Shown here: positions 55,515 through 64,000 of the stretch, piece by piece | Layout: each line of letters opens with the position of its first letter | Numbering within the stretch: the stretch's first letter is position 1 | NCBI GenBank assembly: GCA_023525975.1 | Contig: CM042034.1 | Coordinates: 22,301,501-22,365,500 of the forward strand | Length of the DNA stretch: 64,000 nucleotides | From: Smallanthus sonchifolius | Taxonomy: Eukaryota > Streptophyta > Magnoliopsida > Asterales > Asteraceae | Reading direction: 5' to 3' | The notes under the pieces: model-generated | Seen by the model: only the letters and a program-made list of their open reading frames with translations | Told to the model about the DNA's origin: nothing | The model's database searches: none | Position numbers and translations under genes: made by a program

Positions 55515-56615
55515 TCATAATAACAACAAGTAAAGAAAATAAAAACAGAAGAAAAAAGAGACAAAAATGGCAACATAGTTAAAGTAAATAACATGTTCCC
55601 TCTTTCTTTCCCACTCCTTTTTCTGTTTCTTAACCTCCTTGAACTCCATGTAACTTTTCCATCTATCTTCACCAACCACCACCACCTTCCTCCTCACATT
55701 ATCCCCCCCCATAATCACACCTTCCAAAATACCCAAAAACTCCCCACCATTTAACCTAACCGAATCCAAATCCTGCAACTTCATCACCACCTCCTTCACA
55801 TACAACCCCACCCCCTTCTCACCCACACCCAACACCACCTGTATCTTACACTGCACAATCTCATCCCCCGAACACCCCGGTAAAACCGTCACGTATCGGA
55901 TAACCGTCTCGTTCGTAACCCAATCTTGTCTCGCACTATACGGCTTTACGCTCGATAGGTTACACGCCCGTTTCCGTTTCGGCTCGATTAGTATCCAGTT
56001 TAACGTAAGTTGTTCTTTTAGATGAGATAATGTTTCCCGGTCCGCACCCGCAATTTCATCGACTGTCAAGTCGATTGTTCCCGACCCGGATCCGAACAAT
56101 CCGGGTCCATGTTCGGGTCCGGGTGGCGTGCAGGGTGGGTCGGCGTCGGTAGTTTCAATACCAAACGCCGACGAGATGAAATTATCTGTGATTTGAGTGA
56201 ATTTTACTTTGGAGTAAACGATGTCGTTTTGGTAGCGTATATCAACGGCTGAGATTATTTCCGACGGAAAGGTGTGAGATGGACGGTCGGGATGACAAGT
56301 GGAGCAAATGGTTTTGGATGACGGCCAGGAGCGACGGGGGTTAGGGTGGTTGACGTGGGTGATTAGGGTGGGGAAGGAGTCGTCGAAGAAGGAGCGGTGG
56401 CCGGTGGGGAAGGTGGAGATGACGTCATCGACACGTGGATGGGTGATAGATGGCCACGTGGTTCGGGAGATCTTGGACCAGAGAGTGTCGTCGGAGCAGA
56501 GGGTGTTAAGGTAGGATGATGCGGTGGCGGTGGTGGATAGCGATGGGCCGTCGAGGCGTGGGAGGATGTGGGTTTGGATGATGTCCGGGTGGATGTCATC
56601 GAGAGTGGTGGCCAT
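55515..56615 (-). CDS. F-box protein (At2g27310-like), paralogue of 35320-36384
   Basis: Single exon, 366 codons. F-box at about 5-48 (DDIHPDIIQTHILPRLDG, LCSDDTLW), the shared THPRVDDVISTFPTGHRSFF block, EIISAVDIRYQNDIVYSKV, LTLNWILIEPKRKRACNLSS, QCKIQVVLGVG, and a final hydrophobic helix at about 346-366 after a KKQKKEWERKRE stretch. Differences from gene 1 cluster in the linker between residues about 90 and 115 and in a Pro/Gly-rich insert at about 155-172. The conserved N-terminus, the clear TATA box and the absence of frame damage argue for a working gene. Likely SKP1-binding subunit of an SCF ligase held at a membrane; target unknown. Confidence 0.88.
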   Translation of the reverse strand: MATTLDDIHPDIIQTHILPRLDGPSLSTTATASSYLNTLCSDDTLWSKISRTTWPSITHPRVDDVISTFPTGHRSFFDDSFPTLITHVNHPNPRRSWPSSKTICSTCHPDRPSHTFPSEIISAVDIRYQNDIVYSKVKFTQITDNFISSAFGIETTDADPPCTPPGPEHGPGLFGSGSGTIDLTVDEIAGADRETLSHLKEQLTLNWILIEPKRKRACNLSSVKPYSARQDWVTNETVIRYVTVLPGCSGDEIVQCKIQVVLGVGEKGVGLYVKEVVMKLQDLDSVRLNGGEFLGILEGVIMGGDNVRRKVVVVGEDRWKSYMEFKEVKKQKKEWERKREHVIYFNYVAIFVSFFFCFYFLYLLLL

Positions 56616-56668
56616 GACCGTACGGAACAGAAGTTATGGGTGGGAGTTGCTTGGAAGCAGGGGGGTGT

Positions 56669-56678
56669 ATTTATAAAG
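56669..56678 (-). promoter_or_regulatory. TATA box of F-box gene 2
   Basis: Minus-strand TTTATAAATA about 55 bases before the ATG; transcription would start near 56640. Confidence 0.7.
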
Positions 56679-56689
56679 GAGGAAAAGAG

Positions 56690-57177
56690 TAATAATATAT
56701 ATGCTTAGGAAATGTAACAATTATTATATGGGAATATAAAAAAATATTAAAATACATTGGTGAAGCTTGAATAAAAAAAGCAGGGGGTCCAGTTTTTTTT
56801 CTTATTAAGGGGGCTGGAACCATAAAATTTTCGGCCGAATATATATAAATTAAGACTATTTAGCGAAAAATTGATCGAATACGTATTTATTAACACTAGT
56901 GAACGGGAAATCAGGGGGTCGAGCCCCCCTTAGACACTCGTCGAATACGTTTATTAACACTAGAATTTATTGTCACTTATCTTTTGGTTTTTCTATTTTT
57001 TTTATGGCCAGGATTTTATTGAAAGAAAACTGGCTAGAATACAAAGATTAGAGAGTTAAAATGAAAAATTACATCATTGAGGTCATGTTACCAGAACATT
57101 TGGCTTAAAGCTTAATAAAAAAGAATGAGAGCGACTTTATCTTCTCAACCACCTCTGACACGTATTGCATTTCTAGT
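56690..57177. other. Intergenic with hAT-like end fragments
   Basis: CAGGGGGTC-CCAG (56782), AAGGGGGCTGG (56806) and CAGGGGGTCGAGCCCCCC (56912) resemble pieces of the hAT element at 16943-17932. No intact element. Confidence 0.35.
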
Positions 57178-57720
57178 TTTTCAAATAGATCATATGGAGA
57201 CGTAAGGCTTGCCTGCTCCGTTACACCGGCTTCTTTCACTGTTTGGCATCAAAGGCTTGGTCATCCATACGACCGTTTTTTTCAATTTATGATTTCTAGT
57301 TGTTCTCTTCATATTTCTACTAAATCGCATGATGTTTCTCATACGTCTTGTGCTTTGGGCAAGTCCACTACGACACATTTACCTAATTCCACTTTTCGTA
57401 GTTCCATTTTCTTTGATTTATTATATTATGATGTGTGGGGTCCTGCATCGGTTTATCCGGTGATGGCCACCGTTATTTTATGTTATGTGTTGATTATTTT
57501 TCTCGATATATGTGGATTTTCCCATTAGCACTAAATCAAACGTTTACAACACCTTCACTAATTTTGTCTCCATGATTGAACGACAATTTAATACAAAAAT
57601 CAAACAATTTCAAACTAAATGGGGAGGTGAATTTGGACCACCGGCCAACTTTTTTTCCTCACTCTGTGTTATTCACCATATTTCATATCCCAACACAAGC
57701 GAACAAAAAGGCTTCGTCAC
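57178..57720 (+). pseudogene. Ty1/copia integrase-region remnant
   Basis: Starts in the pre-integrase block: ASFTVWHQRLGHPYDRFFQ, then CALGKSTTTHLP, and LLYYDVWGPA, which corresponds to the first integrase Asp region (LVHSDVWGP). A frame change near 57520 leads to FPISTKSNVYNTFTNF and IKQFQTKWGGEF (normally TDxGGEF; the second catalytic Asp is Lys here) and HHISYPNTSEQKGFV (normally HT-QNG-ER). The Glu and everything downstream are missing. Typical dead copia fragment. Confidence 0.85.
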
Positions 57721-57789
57721 CATGGCTACAGATGCCTTGATCCCAAAACGGATTGAATCTGCATTGCTCGTTGAGGTGAATGTTTTTGT

Positions 57790-59272
57790 ATATATTGTAT
57801 AATAATATATTTAGAGATGGTTTCACAAGATCAGGTTTTAAAGTTATAAAATGATAAGTACCTAAACTTAAAAACACACAAAATAGGCAAGAATACCTAT
57901 CGCAACGTAAATAGTTTAGGTAAGAATCAAGTATCGAACCAATGTACATGGTCGAATTCCAATACTCAACGTTTGCTATCGTTTAGCCGGTTTTAATTAG
58001 TAAGTGAGTTTTGTGTGCTTGTGAAGCATAAAAGTAAACGACACAAAAGTAAATGAGGGTAAAGTAAATAACAAAAAATGCAAAATGTGTGTGAAGTGTG
58101 TAACATAAATGTGAATAATAGAATAGTAAATAACATGAAAGTAATTAGCTCGAGAATAATTAGATCACAACGAGTATTGCTTCGGGCTTCGAATCCGCTT
58201 GGTATATGATAATGTTATGTTAACTAATCCGACGGTATGACTAATACAAATGTGTAAACGGTACACCACTAGAGTCTCATTATCACAACATTTGATTTAC
58301 GAATTATGTTCCTTAATAATAAAATAGTAAGACTCTTAGTCAGGGATATCCTTACCCTTAATTCTTTAATAGATCCGTACATTAATATACTTAAATATTT
58401 TTGTATGTTTAAATATTCGGATACCATTTGTCTATAAAAATATCATTAAGTGTGTTACCATTTATATCATTTAGAATTTTAACAATTAATTTGAATTAAG
58501 ATTATTATGTGCAAATACCATAAAAATCAACATACTTTTGTGTTTTTTTTTCTTATAAAAGTTTCTCAACCCAATTTTAACATATTAAAGTTCTGATAAA
58601 TTGAATAAATTAGTGAAACTTTTTTTTAGCTAAAAGACTTCCATGTGGACTAGTAGCACCTATAACCGTTTAAGATTATGGAAAAGGCCCATGGATTTTT
58701 ATTCGCTTTGAGTCCCCAAAATGATTGAGCCGTCTCTGATTTCTCGGCCTTAGCTTGCAGAGGAATATTAAACACAAATGTTATTAGTTATAGTTAGAAG
58801 TAAGTTATATAAATATGGATTCTATAGAGACCCTTTAATTATAAACCTTAATTACACTTATTAATACTTCACTTGCACATTGTTTATTGATGCATTAATA
58901 CTATTGTTGGTGATATTATTCTTTTACCAAACCGTGGAAAAATTTGGAATTTTACCTTTACCCGGGATTTTTGTTTCACTTTACCCGCGATTTTTGTTTC
59001 AAATCTTCAACCTTTTACCTCTTCAATCTCTCTCAAAGTATATTTCCAATTAAGATTAGTTAATATCATAATATTTGTTTCTATAATTTATTTCGATTCA
59101 AATTCCTTCTTAAATCTTGTATAATATATAAAAGTGTAAAAGTATAATGATTACATGAATTATCGCCACAAACAAAAACCTTTTTAGAATTCGGTGATTA
59201 TTAATTTGTACATTGTGGAATTTGTTGTCACTTACTTTTTTTTTATTATATCTTAAAACATGGATATAATCG

Positions 59273-59305
<33 letters not shown>

Positions 59306-59317
59306 TTAGGATTAGTT
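57790..59317. other. Intergenic with probable LTR debris
   Basis: 57840-58200 contains AGTATCGAACCA, CAACGTTTGCTATCG and repeated AAAGTAAA units of a kind I associate with plant LTR/leader sequences; assignment weak. The remainder is AT-rich. A TA microsatellite occupies about 59273-59300. Confidence 0.4.
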
Positions 59318-59640
59318 TTTTTTATAGACGAACATTGAATATTGTGACGTCGCACCCCATATCCCCCGGTCATATGGAGAGCCTAGTACAACTCCGGCCA
59401 ATATGTTATCTTAACAGGGCCCACTTTGCGTCAGAGTTTGAGAGTTTTCAAGGAAAAATCCCACCCAATACGGCCCCTTCCGGGCTTGAGGGAGAGCCGA
59501 GGCTCGAATCATGAATCGGGGTGGGTAAAACCCATGTGCATCAGCCTAAGAGCTAGGCTTTTTTGCGATGCCGCGGAAATTAATGGTGGTGACAGGGATC
59601 GAACCCAGGTCTCTTAGGACTTCAAGTCTTATCTCAAGCT
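59318..59640 (-). mobile_element. tRNA-related SINE
   Basis: On the minus strand a B box GGGTTCGATCCC lies at about 59589-59600, preceded about 35 bases earlier by a degenerate A box (AAGCTTGAGATAAG). The body follows, with CCTAGCTCTTAGGCTGATGC and GGGGGATATGGGGTGCGACG, and the element ends in a short A-run (T-run on plus at 59320-59327). Size (about 320 bp) and layout fit a plant SINE. No clear target duplication. Confidence 0.65.
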
Positions 59641-60909
59641 TAATATGTGTTTATATAAGTATCTCGATTCAAATTCCTTCTTAAACCTTGTATAATATAT
59701 TATTAAAAGTTAATTCTTTTTCTAATTAAAACTTGTTCAATTTAATTGATAAAAGTTAATTTGATTCACAACGACTTTGTTTACCAGCTTATTAGAATAT
59801 ATAGTTTGATTAAGGGGTGTTTAGGATATCAAACCCTAGAGACACTATTATAATTAAACTAAACTCTGAGTAGAACTGGATTAATTGGTTTGAGGTTTTT
59901 TCTATAACTAAGGTTAATTAATGAAAAGAATACTAAGAACTCACGATCGACTGCTAACTATCAGGGCAAAGACTCAAATATATTTGACACGTCTCGGTTT
60001 TGAATAAAATTTATGTTGAAATATAATGTTTGACACAATTCGGTTTTGAATAAAGTTTATACAAAAAAATAGATAAAAATAAGCATGTTTCAACAGTATA
60101 TTCAAAATTTCATAAAATGCTATATATCAAAAGTTATAAAAAGAAAACCAATTTGAAATGAAAAATAAAAAAAGTAAAAATATAATAACCTTGACCGGAT
60201 TCGGTTTTGAGTAAAATTTATATTGAAACGTAAATAAAAACAAGCACGTTACAACAGTCTATTCCAAATTTTATAAAAATTATATTCTAAAATTTATTAT
60301 AGGAAAACAAAATATGTTTAAAAGTAACCGTAAATATTAAAATTATTAAATAGAATAAAAAATAAAGAAAATTTACATGAGAAATGATAAATGGATAAAA
60401 AAACTTAAAAGTTGATGTGGTATACATATAATTCCATCCACTTTGACCTGGTCATTGGTAACATAACAGGCACTCAAAAATGTAATTTACTCAAAACAGT
60501 ATATGAATATGTATGTCACGAGAATTCTGGATCTTGTTCAGTTTTGCAGCCTGGAGTGTGGTTGCCACTCGCCAGCATTGTGCATGAATGATGGGTTATA
60601 GTTATGTTTTTTGGCGAAATTGTCAATTTTATGGCATAGTAAACTGATGATTCATCTTTGGAAAACACTAGATAAGAAAGTCGGTTTGAATCTATTAGGG
60701 ATGACTAGAAACATTTCTTATAAAAGTATCTACAAATTGGATTTTGATTAGGGAATAATTTCAATAGTTTTGAATTTTATGTAAGCATTTACAATGTTTA
60801 AATTTGTGTTGCGATGTTTATAATATTCGGATTAAAATATAAAAGTTGGAAGAGAAACTATTAGGTTGATGATAAAGATACTAAACATATTAGTAATTGG
60901 TGCAATATT
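59641..60909. other. Intergenic with degenerate tandem units
   Basis: 60000-60360 has about two and a half units with CGGTTTTGAATAAA-TTTATA and TATCAAAAGTTATAAAAAGAAAAC, related to 22640-23000. No gene supported elsewhere. Confidence 0.5.
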
Positions 60910-61230
60910 CCTCAGATATATGCTTTTTCGATAAAAGATCTTTTGGATTTACTGAAGATTATCAAGGTGGGGGGTATCCACAAGGAAGTCGTTCACGGTA
61001 TCAATATATATTATCATTGCTTAATGACAGAAATCTTTAAAGAATTTAAATCTCTCAGTTTTATTTGGATGAAAAATAGATTAAAACTCAAGTCTCTTCA
61101 ATGGGAGAAACAGTGTAATTTTGATCTCTTGTAATTATGGTTTCGTGTTTGTGTGTTGTTGTCATGCCCCTTGTCCTTGTTGTGGGTTGGTTTCATTGTT
61201 AATAATAGTTGCCTTTCGAGAAAAAATAAA
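60910..61230 (+). pseudogene. LINE 3' end (ORF2 C-terminus and tail)
   Basis: Codons 60943-61134 end in KEFKSLSFIWMKNRLKLKSL-WEKQCNFDLL, the characteristic closing segment of plant LINE ORF2. It is followed by a GT-rich 3' UTR and TAATAGTTGCCTTTCGAGAAAA-AT, the usual LINE terminus. Everything upstream of about 60900 is missing, as in 5'-truncated insertions. Confidence 0.7.
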
Positions 61231-61705
61231 ATTAAAATAAATCACTAAATACCAGCCATTAGCCTCATGAGAGATGCATACTATTTAAGGATAATTAAAA
61301 CCGTTGATTTTTACTTAGAACTTATTTAGCTTAGTTAGAGTAGAACAACAATCTTAATTCAGTTATGGGTTTCCATTTTGAAATGCTGGCAGTGCTCAGT
61401 TGGTTCTGCATTCTTGCAAGTTGGTTTTTTTAGGCCATGTGTGATATGGGACCAACATGCTAAGAATTGTAGTGGTTGAAGTTAACATCGTATTCTCATA
61501 TTCTCTTGCAAGTTGTTTTTTGTAGACCAATTGTGATATTGCCTTCATTTCTGTGACTAGTAATTGTACTCATTTATGATAACAATTGAAAAGGATGTAA
61601 TATACCCTAGTTAGGTATGGAAAAATATAACGTTGGTATTAGGCTATTTATACTTTCTATTCTAGGCAATTTGAATATCATCAAATGTCTACAAGATTAT
61701 AGCAG
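61231..61705. other. Intergenic, nothing recognised
   Basis: A weak duplication is visible (CTTGCAAGTT-GTTTTTTTAG/TGTAGACCA at 61413 and 61505). No coding or mobile signature. Confidence 0.5.
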
Positions 61706-62573
61706 GAGTGTTAATCGTGTCGGGTTGAATTCTACAACCTAACCCAACCCATATAATTATCCGTGTCGTGTCGACCCACTTAAAACAGGGTCATGTTTTA
61801 GGTAAACCTGTTTTGTTTCCGTTCTTGAATTTGAGTAACACCTAGCGACTTAATAACGATTTAAACAATTAATACTCCGACTTAAATGGAATATTTTTGT
61901 AATTGATGTCCTTTTTAACTGTTCTTATTTCTTTATCTTTCATTCCCAATGAACAAACTTGGATTTAAACATTTAGTTCGAGATTAAAAGAAACGAATGT
62001 AAAAATTGAAGAACAGGGAGTTAAAACTAATAAAATAAAAGTGTTGAAATTGAGGAGTTAATGAAATCCTTCAAAAAAAGAAAATTAATTTCACCTTTAA
62101 AAGTTCTTTGGCTACACCTGCTAGCTTACTTCTCCTAACATAGGGACCGAAGAAAAACAAAACAAGAAAAACAACGAATAGTTATAGAAAAAAAAGGAAA
62201 AATACCATAGAATAATAATCAAGTTTTAAAAGTGTTCTAATTAGTTCACTCACCATAGTATACCCGATGGTGTATACCGTGTAAAATGTGTATTGAGTGA
62301 CCTAATTGGAACACTTTTGAAACCTGGTTACTATTCTACAAAGTTACCTAAAAAAAATTAAAAATCAAAACATTTCACTTTAATTCTTTAAATATTAACA
62401 TTCTTCATCTCTAAAATATAAATACTAACTTTCTTAAAAACCTTTAAACAAGTCAACCCACTTATTTAGCTGGTCGTGTTCGGGTTGAGCCATTTTTTAA
62501 ACGGGTCATGTCAGCAGGCCTAAAACCTGTTTTTTTCCGTCTCGGGTTCGGGTCGTGTGTTGAATTGATGCCC
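61706..62573. mobile_element. Probable hAT-like element
   Basis: Left CAGGAGTGTTAATCGTGTCGGG, right inverse CTAGGGGCATCAATTCAACACACG, with CGTGTCG/CGGGTTG motifs near both ends. These resemble the TAGGGGTG-type hAT ends seen elsewhere in the window. No matching 8-bp duplication was found. A smaller MITE is nested at 62190-62350. Confidence 0.5.
62190..62350. mobile_element. Short palindromic MITE nested in the hAT-like element
   Basis: Left AATAATCAAGTTTTAAAAGTG-TTCTAATTAGTTCACTCA and right TGAGTGACCTAATTGGAACACTTTTGAAACCTGG pair as inverted arms around a centre with GGTGTATACC. Same family as 54612-55012. Confidence 0.6.
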
Positions 62574-62673
62574 CTAGTTTAGAGGTGTGATTAATACAAA
62601 ATATGAAAGATATTTAAAAGCTAATACTAATCTTAGACTAGGGGATTTTAGAATATACAAATAAGACGAAGAT

Positions 62674-62870
62674 AGGGGTGTTTACGGTTCGGTTCGAAAG
62701 AGTGAAACCGTACAAACTGGTTATCGGTTTGGTTTCACAGTTGGTTTTTTGATTAACTTTTGGTTGTTTAGTTTCAAAAATTTTAAATCGTAACGAACGG
62801 TTTAGTTTACGGTTTATACTGAAAACCGATGGTATAAAACCGCAACTGATAATAAGATTGATATATATAT
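62674..62870. mobile_element. hAT-like MITE fragment
   Basis: AGGGGTGTTTACGGTTCGGTTCG opens a stretch rich in CGGTTT/AAACCG permutations; right end unclear. Confidence 0.4.
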
Positions 62871-62879
62871 TTAATTTTT

Positions 62880-62994
62880 TATAGATATTTCAATGACGTA
62901 TCAATAGCTTCTTATTTTAATCCTGTGAACCCCAAGTTCACGGCTAACACCTAGTTGTTATGATACTTAATCCTCAACTATCTAGGGTCCTACA
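62880..62994 (-). repeat. Start of a 3' LTR (minus strand)
   Basis: Minus-strand TGTAGGACCCTAG begins at 62994 directly after a polypurine tract (CCTAGGGGGAGAT, 62995-63007). The far end of the LTR is not defined. Confidence 0.55.
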
Positions 62995-63007
62995 ATCTCC
63001 CCCTAGG

Positions 63008-64000
63008 ATTAAACCATCAAACAGTCAGGTTGATGTCTTTAGAATGACTCCCACTACCTGCGTAGAGCTTCTTCCTAATAATATCAGCAACAGTTCGAGT
63101 ATAAACTTTAGCTTGCTCTTAAAAAAGTGGCTCACTTCTAATCTGGATTCTACCTAACACATTAATGTCAACTTCACCGAACTTTGATAGATCGAAAGGA
63201 TCCAATATTCTAAACTCTGTGGTTCTTGTTACAATCACAGCTTGCAGAAACTAGATCATAAACCCAGAACTAAAAGTCTTTCAGTAAATGGGCAGGGACC
63301 TTTTTGTGAACAAGCACTTGCTTAGTGGTCTTTGTAGCTGGTCATACGACATTATACATACTCCTACCGTATATGGATCCTTCAAACCTTTGGCTTTCTT
63401 CAGTTTTGACTCAGCAGTCTTCATACTGGTGAAGTTGGTCAGACATTGTTCATTCAGGAACTTATAGAACATTTCATCCCTTTCGTCATTTCCTATGTTT
63501 ATGAAATATGCTTCATGTAACTCCCGGGGATCAAGCTTAGTCCAGGAGCTAAAGTCATTAGCATTTTATAGTATTCCAGTCAACCTTTCTTCCTTTTCAC
63601 CACAAACATATTCTTCTCTTTATTAAACTGCCAAGAAGCAATCCCTGACCTGTCACCCCTCTTAGAATAATATCCTTCAATGTTAATAGTGACATGAGTC
63701 TCTGTAGCAGGACCAGGAGGCAACAACCAAGAAGGACGTTCCTTCTTAGGATTTACTTCTACATTGGATGGTTCATTACCCTCAGTAATAGAACTTGTCG
63801 GATTAATCGAATCATCAATGTCTTGATTTAATCTCTCTAGCTCAGAGTCAGAGGAACTGTCAAACATTTCCACATTAGATGCATCAGTAGGATCCGAGTC
63901 TTTGTCTTTATGTTGATCATCAGGAGAGACATCATCCAGATTTTCTTCAAGATTCCCTTCAAAATAGAAATTATAAAGATCATCATCTTGATTTTCTCCA
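63008..64000 (-). pseudogene. Unrecognised coding remnant upstream of a polypurine tract
   Basis: One minus-strand frame can be followed from the right window edge (acidic: NLEENLDDVSPDD) through 63873-63580 (SWLLPPGPATETHVTINIEG, GIASWQFNKEKNMFVVKR), 63545-63281 (PRELHEAYFINIGNDERDE, MFYKFLNEQCL, MKTAESKLKKAKG) to about 63060 (FRILDPFDLSKFG, DINVLGRIQI). Stops interrupt it at about 63578, 63280 and further left. The conserved-looking texture shows it was a real protein. It lies just before a PPT and LTR start, so it was probably part of an LTR element, yet it is not RNase H, integrase or any domain I know. Continues past the window. Confidence 0.5.

Noticed and set aside
59340..59600. Organellar DNA insertion
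   Set aside because: GC content stands out, but the B box, A-run and size fit a SINE and no organellar gene motif is visible.

Overview
The window is eukaryotic plant nuclear DNA: AT-rich, with very low gene density, no operons, plant-type promoters (TATA boxes tens of bases upstream of the start codons) and layer upon layer of nested transposable elements. It reads as a eudicot. An ARID/CCHC-knuckle gene family that I recall as multiplied in Asteraceae, together with several Tekay-type Ty3/gypsy elements with 2-3 kb LTRs, suggests Asteraceae; that is an inference, not a proof.

Only four intact, apparently host protein-coding genes are visible: an ATL6/ATL31-type RING-H2 ubiquitin ligase (15003-15860, minus), a classical arabinogalactan protein (21954-22268, minus), and two paralogous single-exon F-box genes of the At2g27310 type with a hydrophobic C-terminal tail (35320-36384, plus; 55515-56615, minus). 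The F-box genes face each other across about 19 kb of retroelements and MITEs. One plausibly links to SCF ubiquitination and the other three to cell-surface or membrane functions, but nothing in the sequence ties all four into one pathway.

Region by region. 1-9891: a nearly complete minus-strand Tekay chromovirus with decayed coding regions; its left LTR runs off the window. 9892-14620: remnant of an ARID/CCHC retroelement-like gene, split by a 2.7 kb solo LTR flanked by a perfect 5-bp duplication. 15003-22440: ATL gene, two hAT-type elements, two Helitrons and the AGP gene. 24575-28999: Helitron fragment, copia protease remnant, an unusual three-LTR tandem array with 57-bp internal domains, and hAT debris. 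29454-35027: hAT MITE, LTR debris, copia gag remnant, a LINE interrupted by a hAT-like MITE, and a PIF/Harbinger-like element with a GC-rich core. 36505-46688: two Tekay-type elements, one inserted in the other, with a deletion that fuses gag of one in frame to pol of the other. 47333-53022: microsatellite, a Helitron carrying two nested Mutator-type MITEs, another hAT MITE. 55515-64000: second F-box gene, copia integrase remnant, SINE, LINE tail, hAT-like elements and, at the right edge, an unrecognised coding remnant directly upstream of a polypurine tract and LTR.

The most interesting signals are a Pol III-type tRNA-like unit (A box, B box, T5) at nearly the same relative place in two different Tekay-type LTRs, a 15-copy W-box array with about 10-bp spacing in another LTR, the LTR-57bp-LTR-57bp-LTR array, the Helitron with two Mutator insertions whose target duplications can still be read, and the tail-anchored F-box pair. 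All alignments here were made by eye; boundaries stated to the base rest on visible terminal motifs and target-site duplications.
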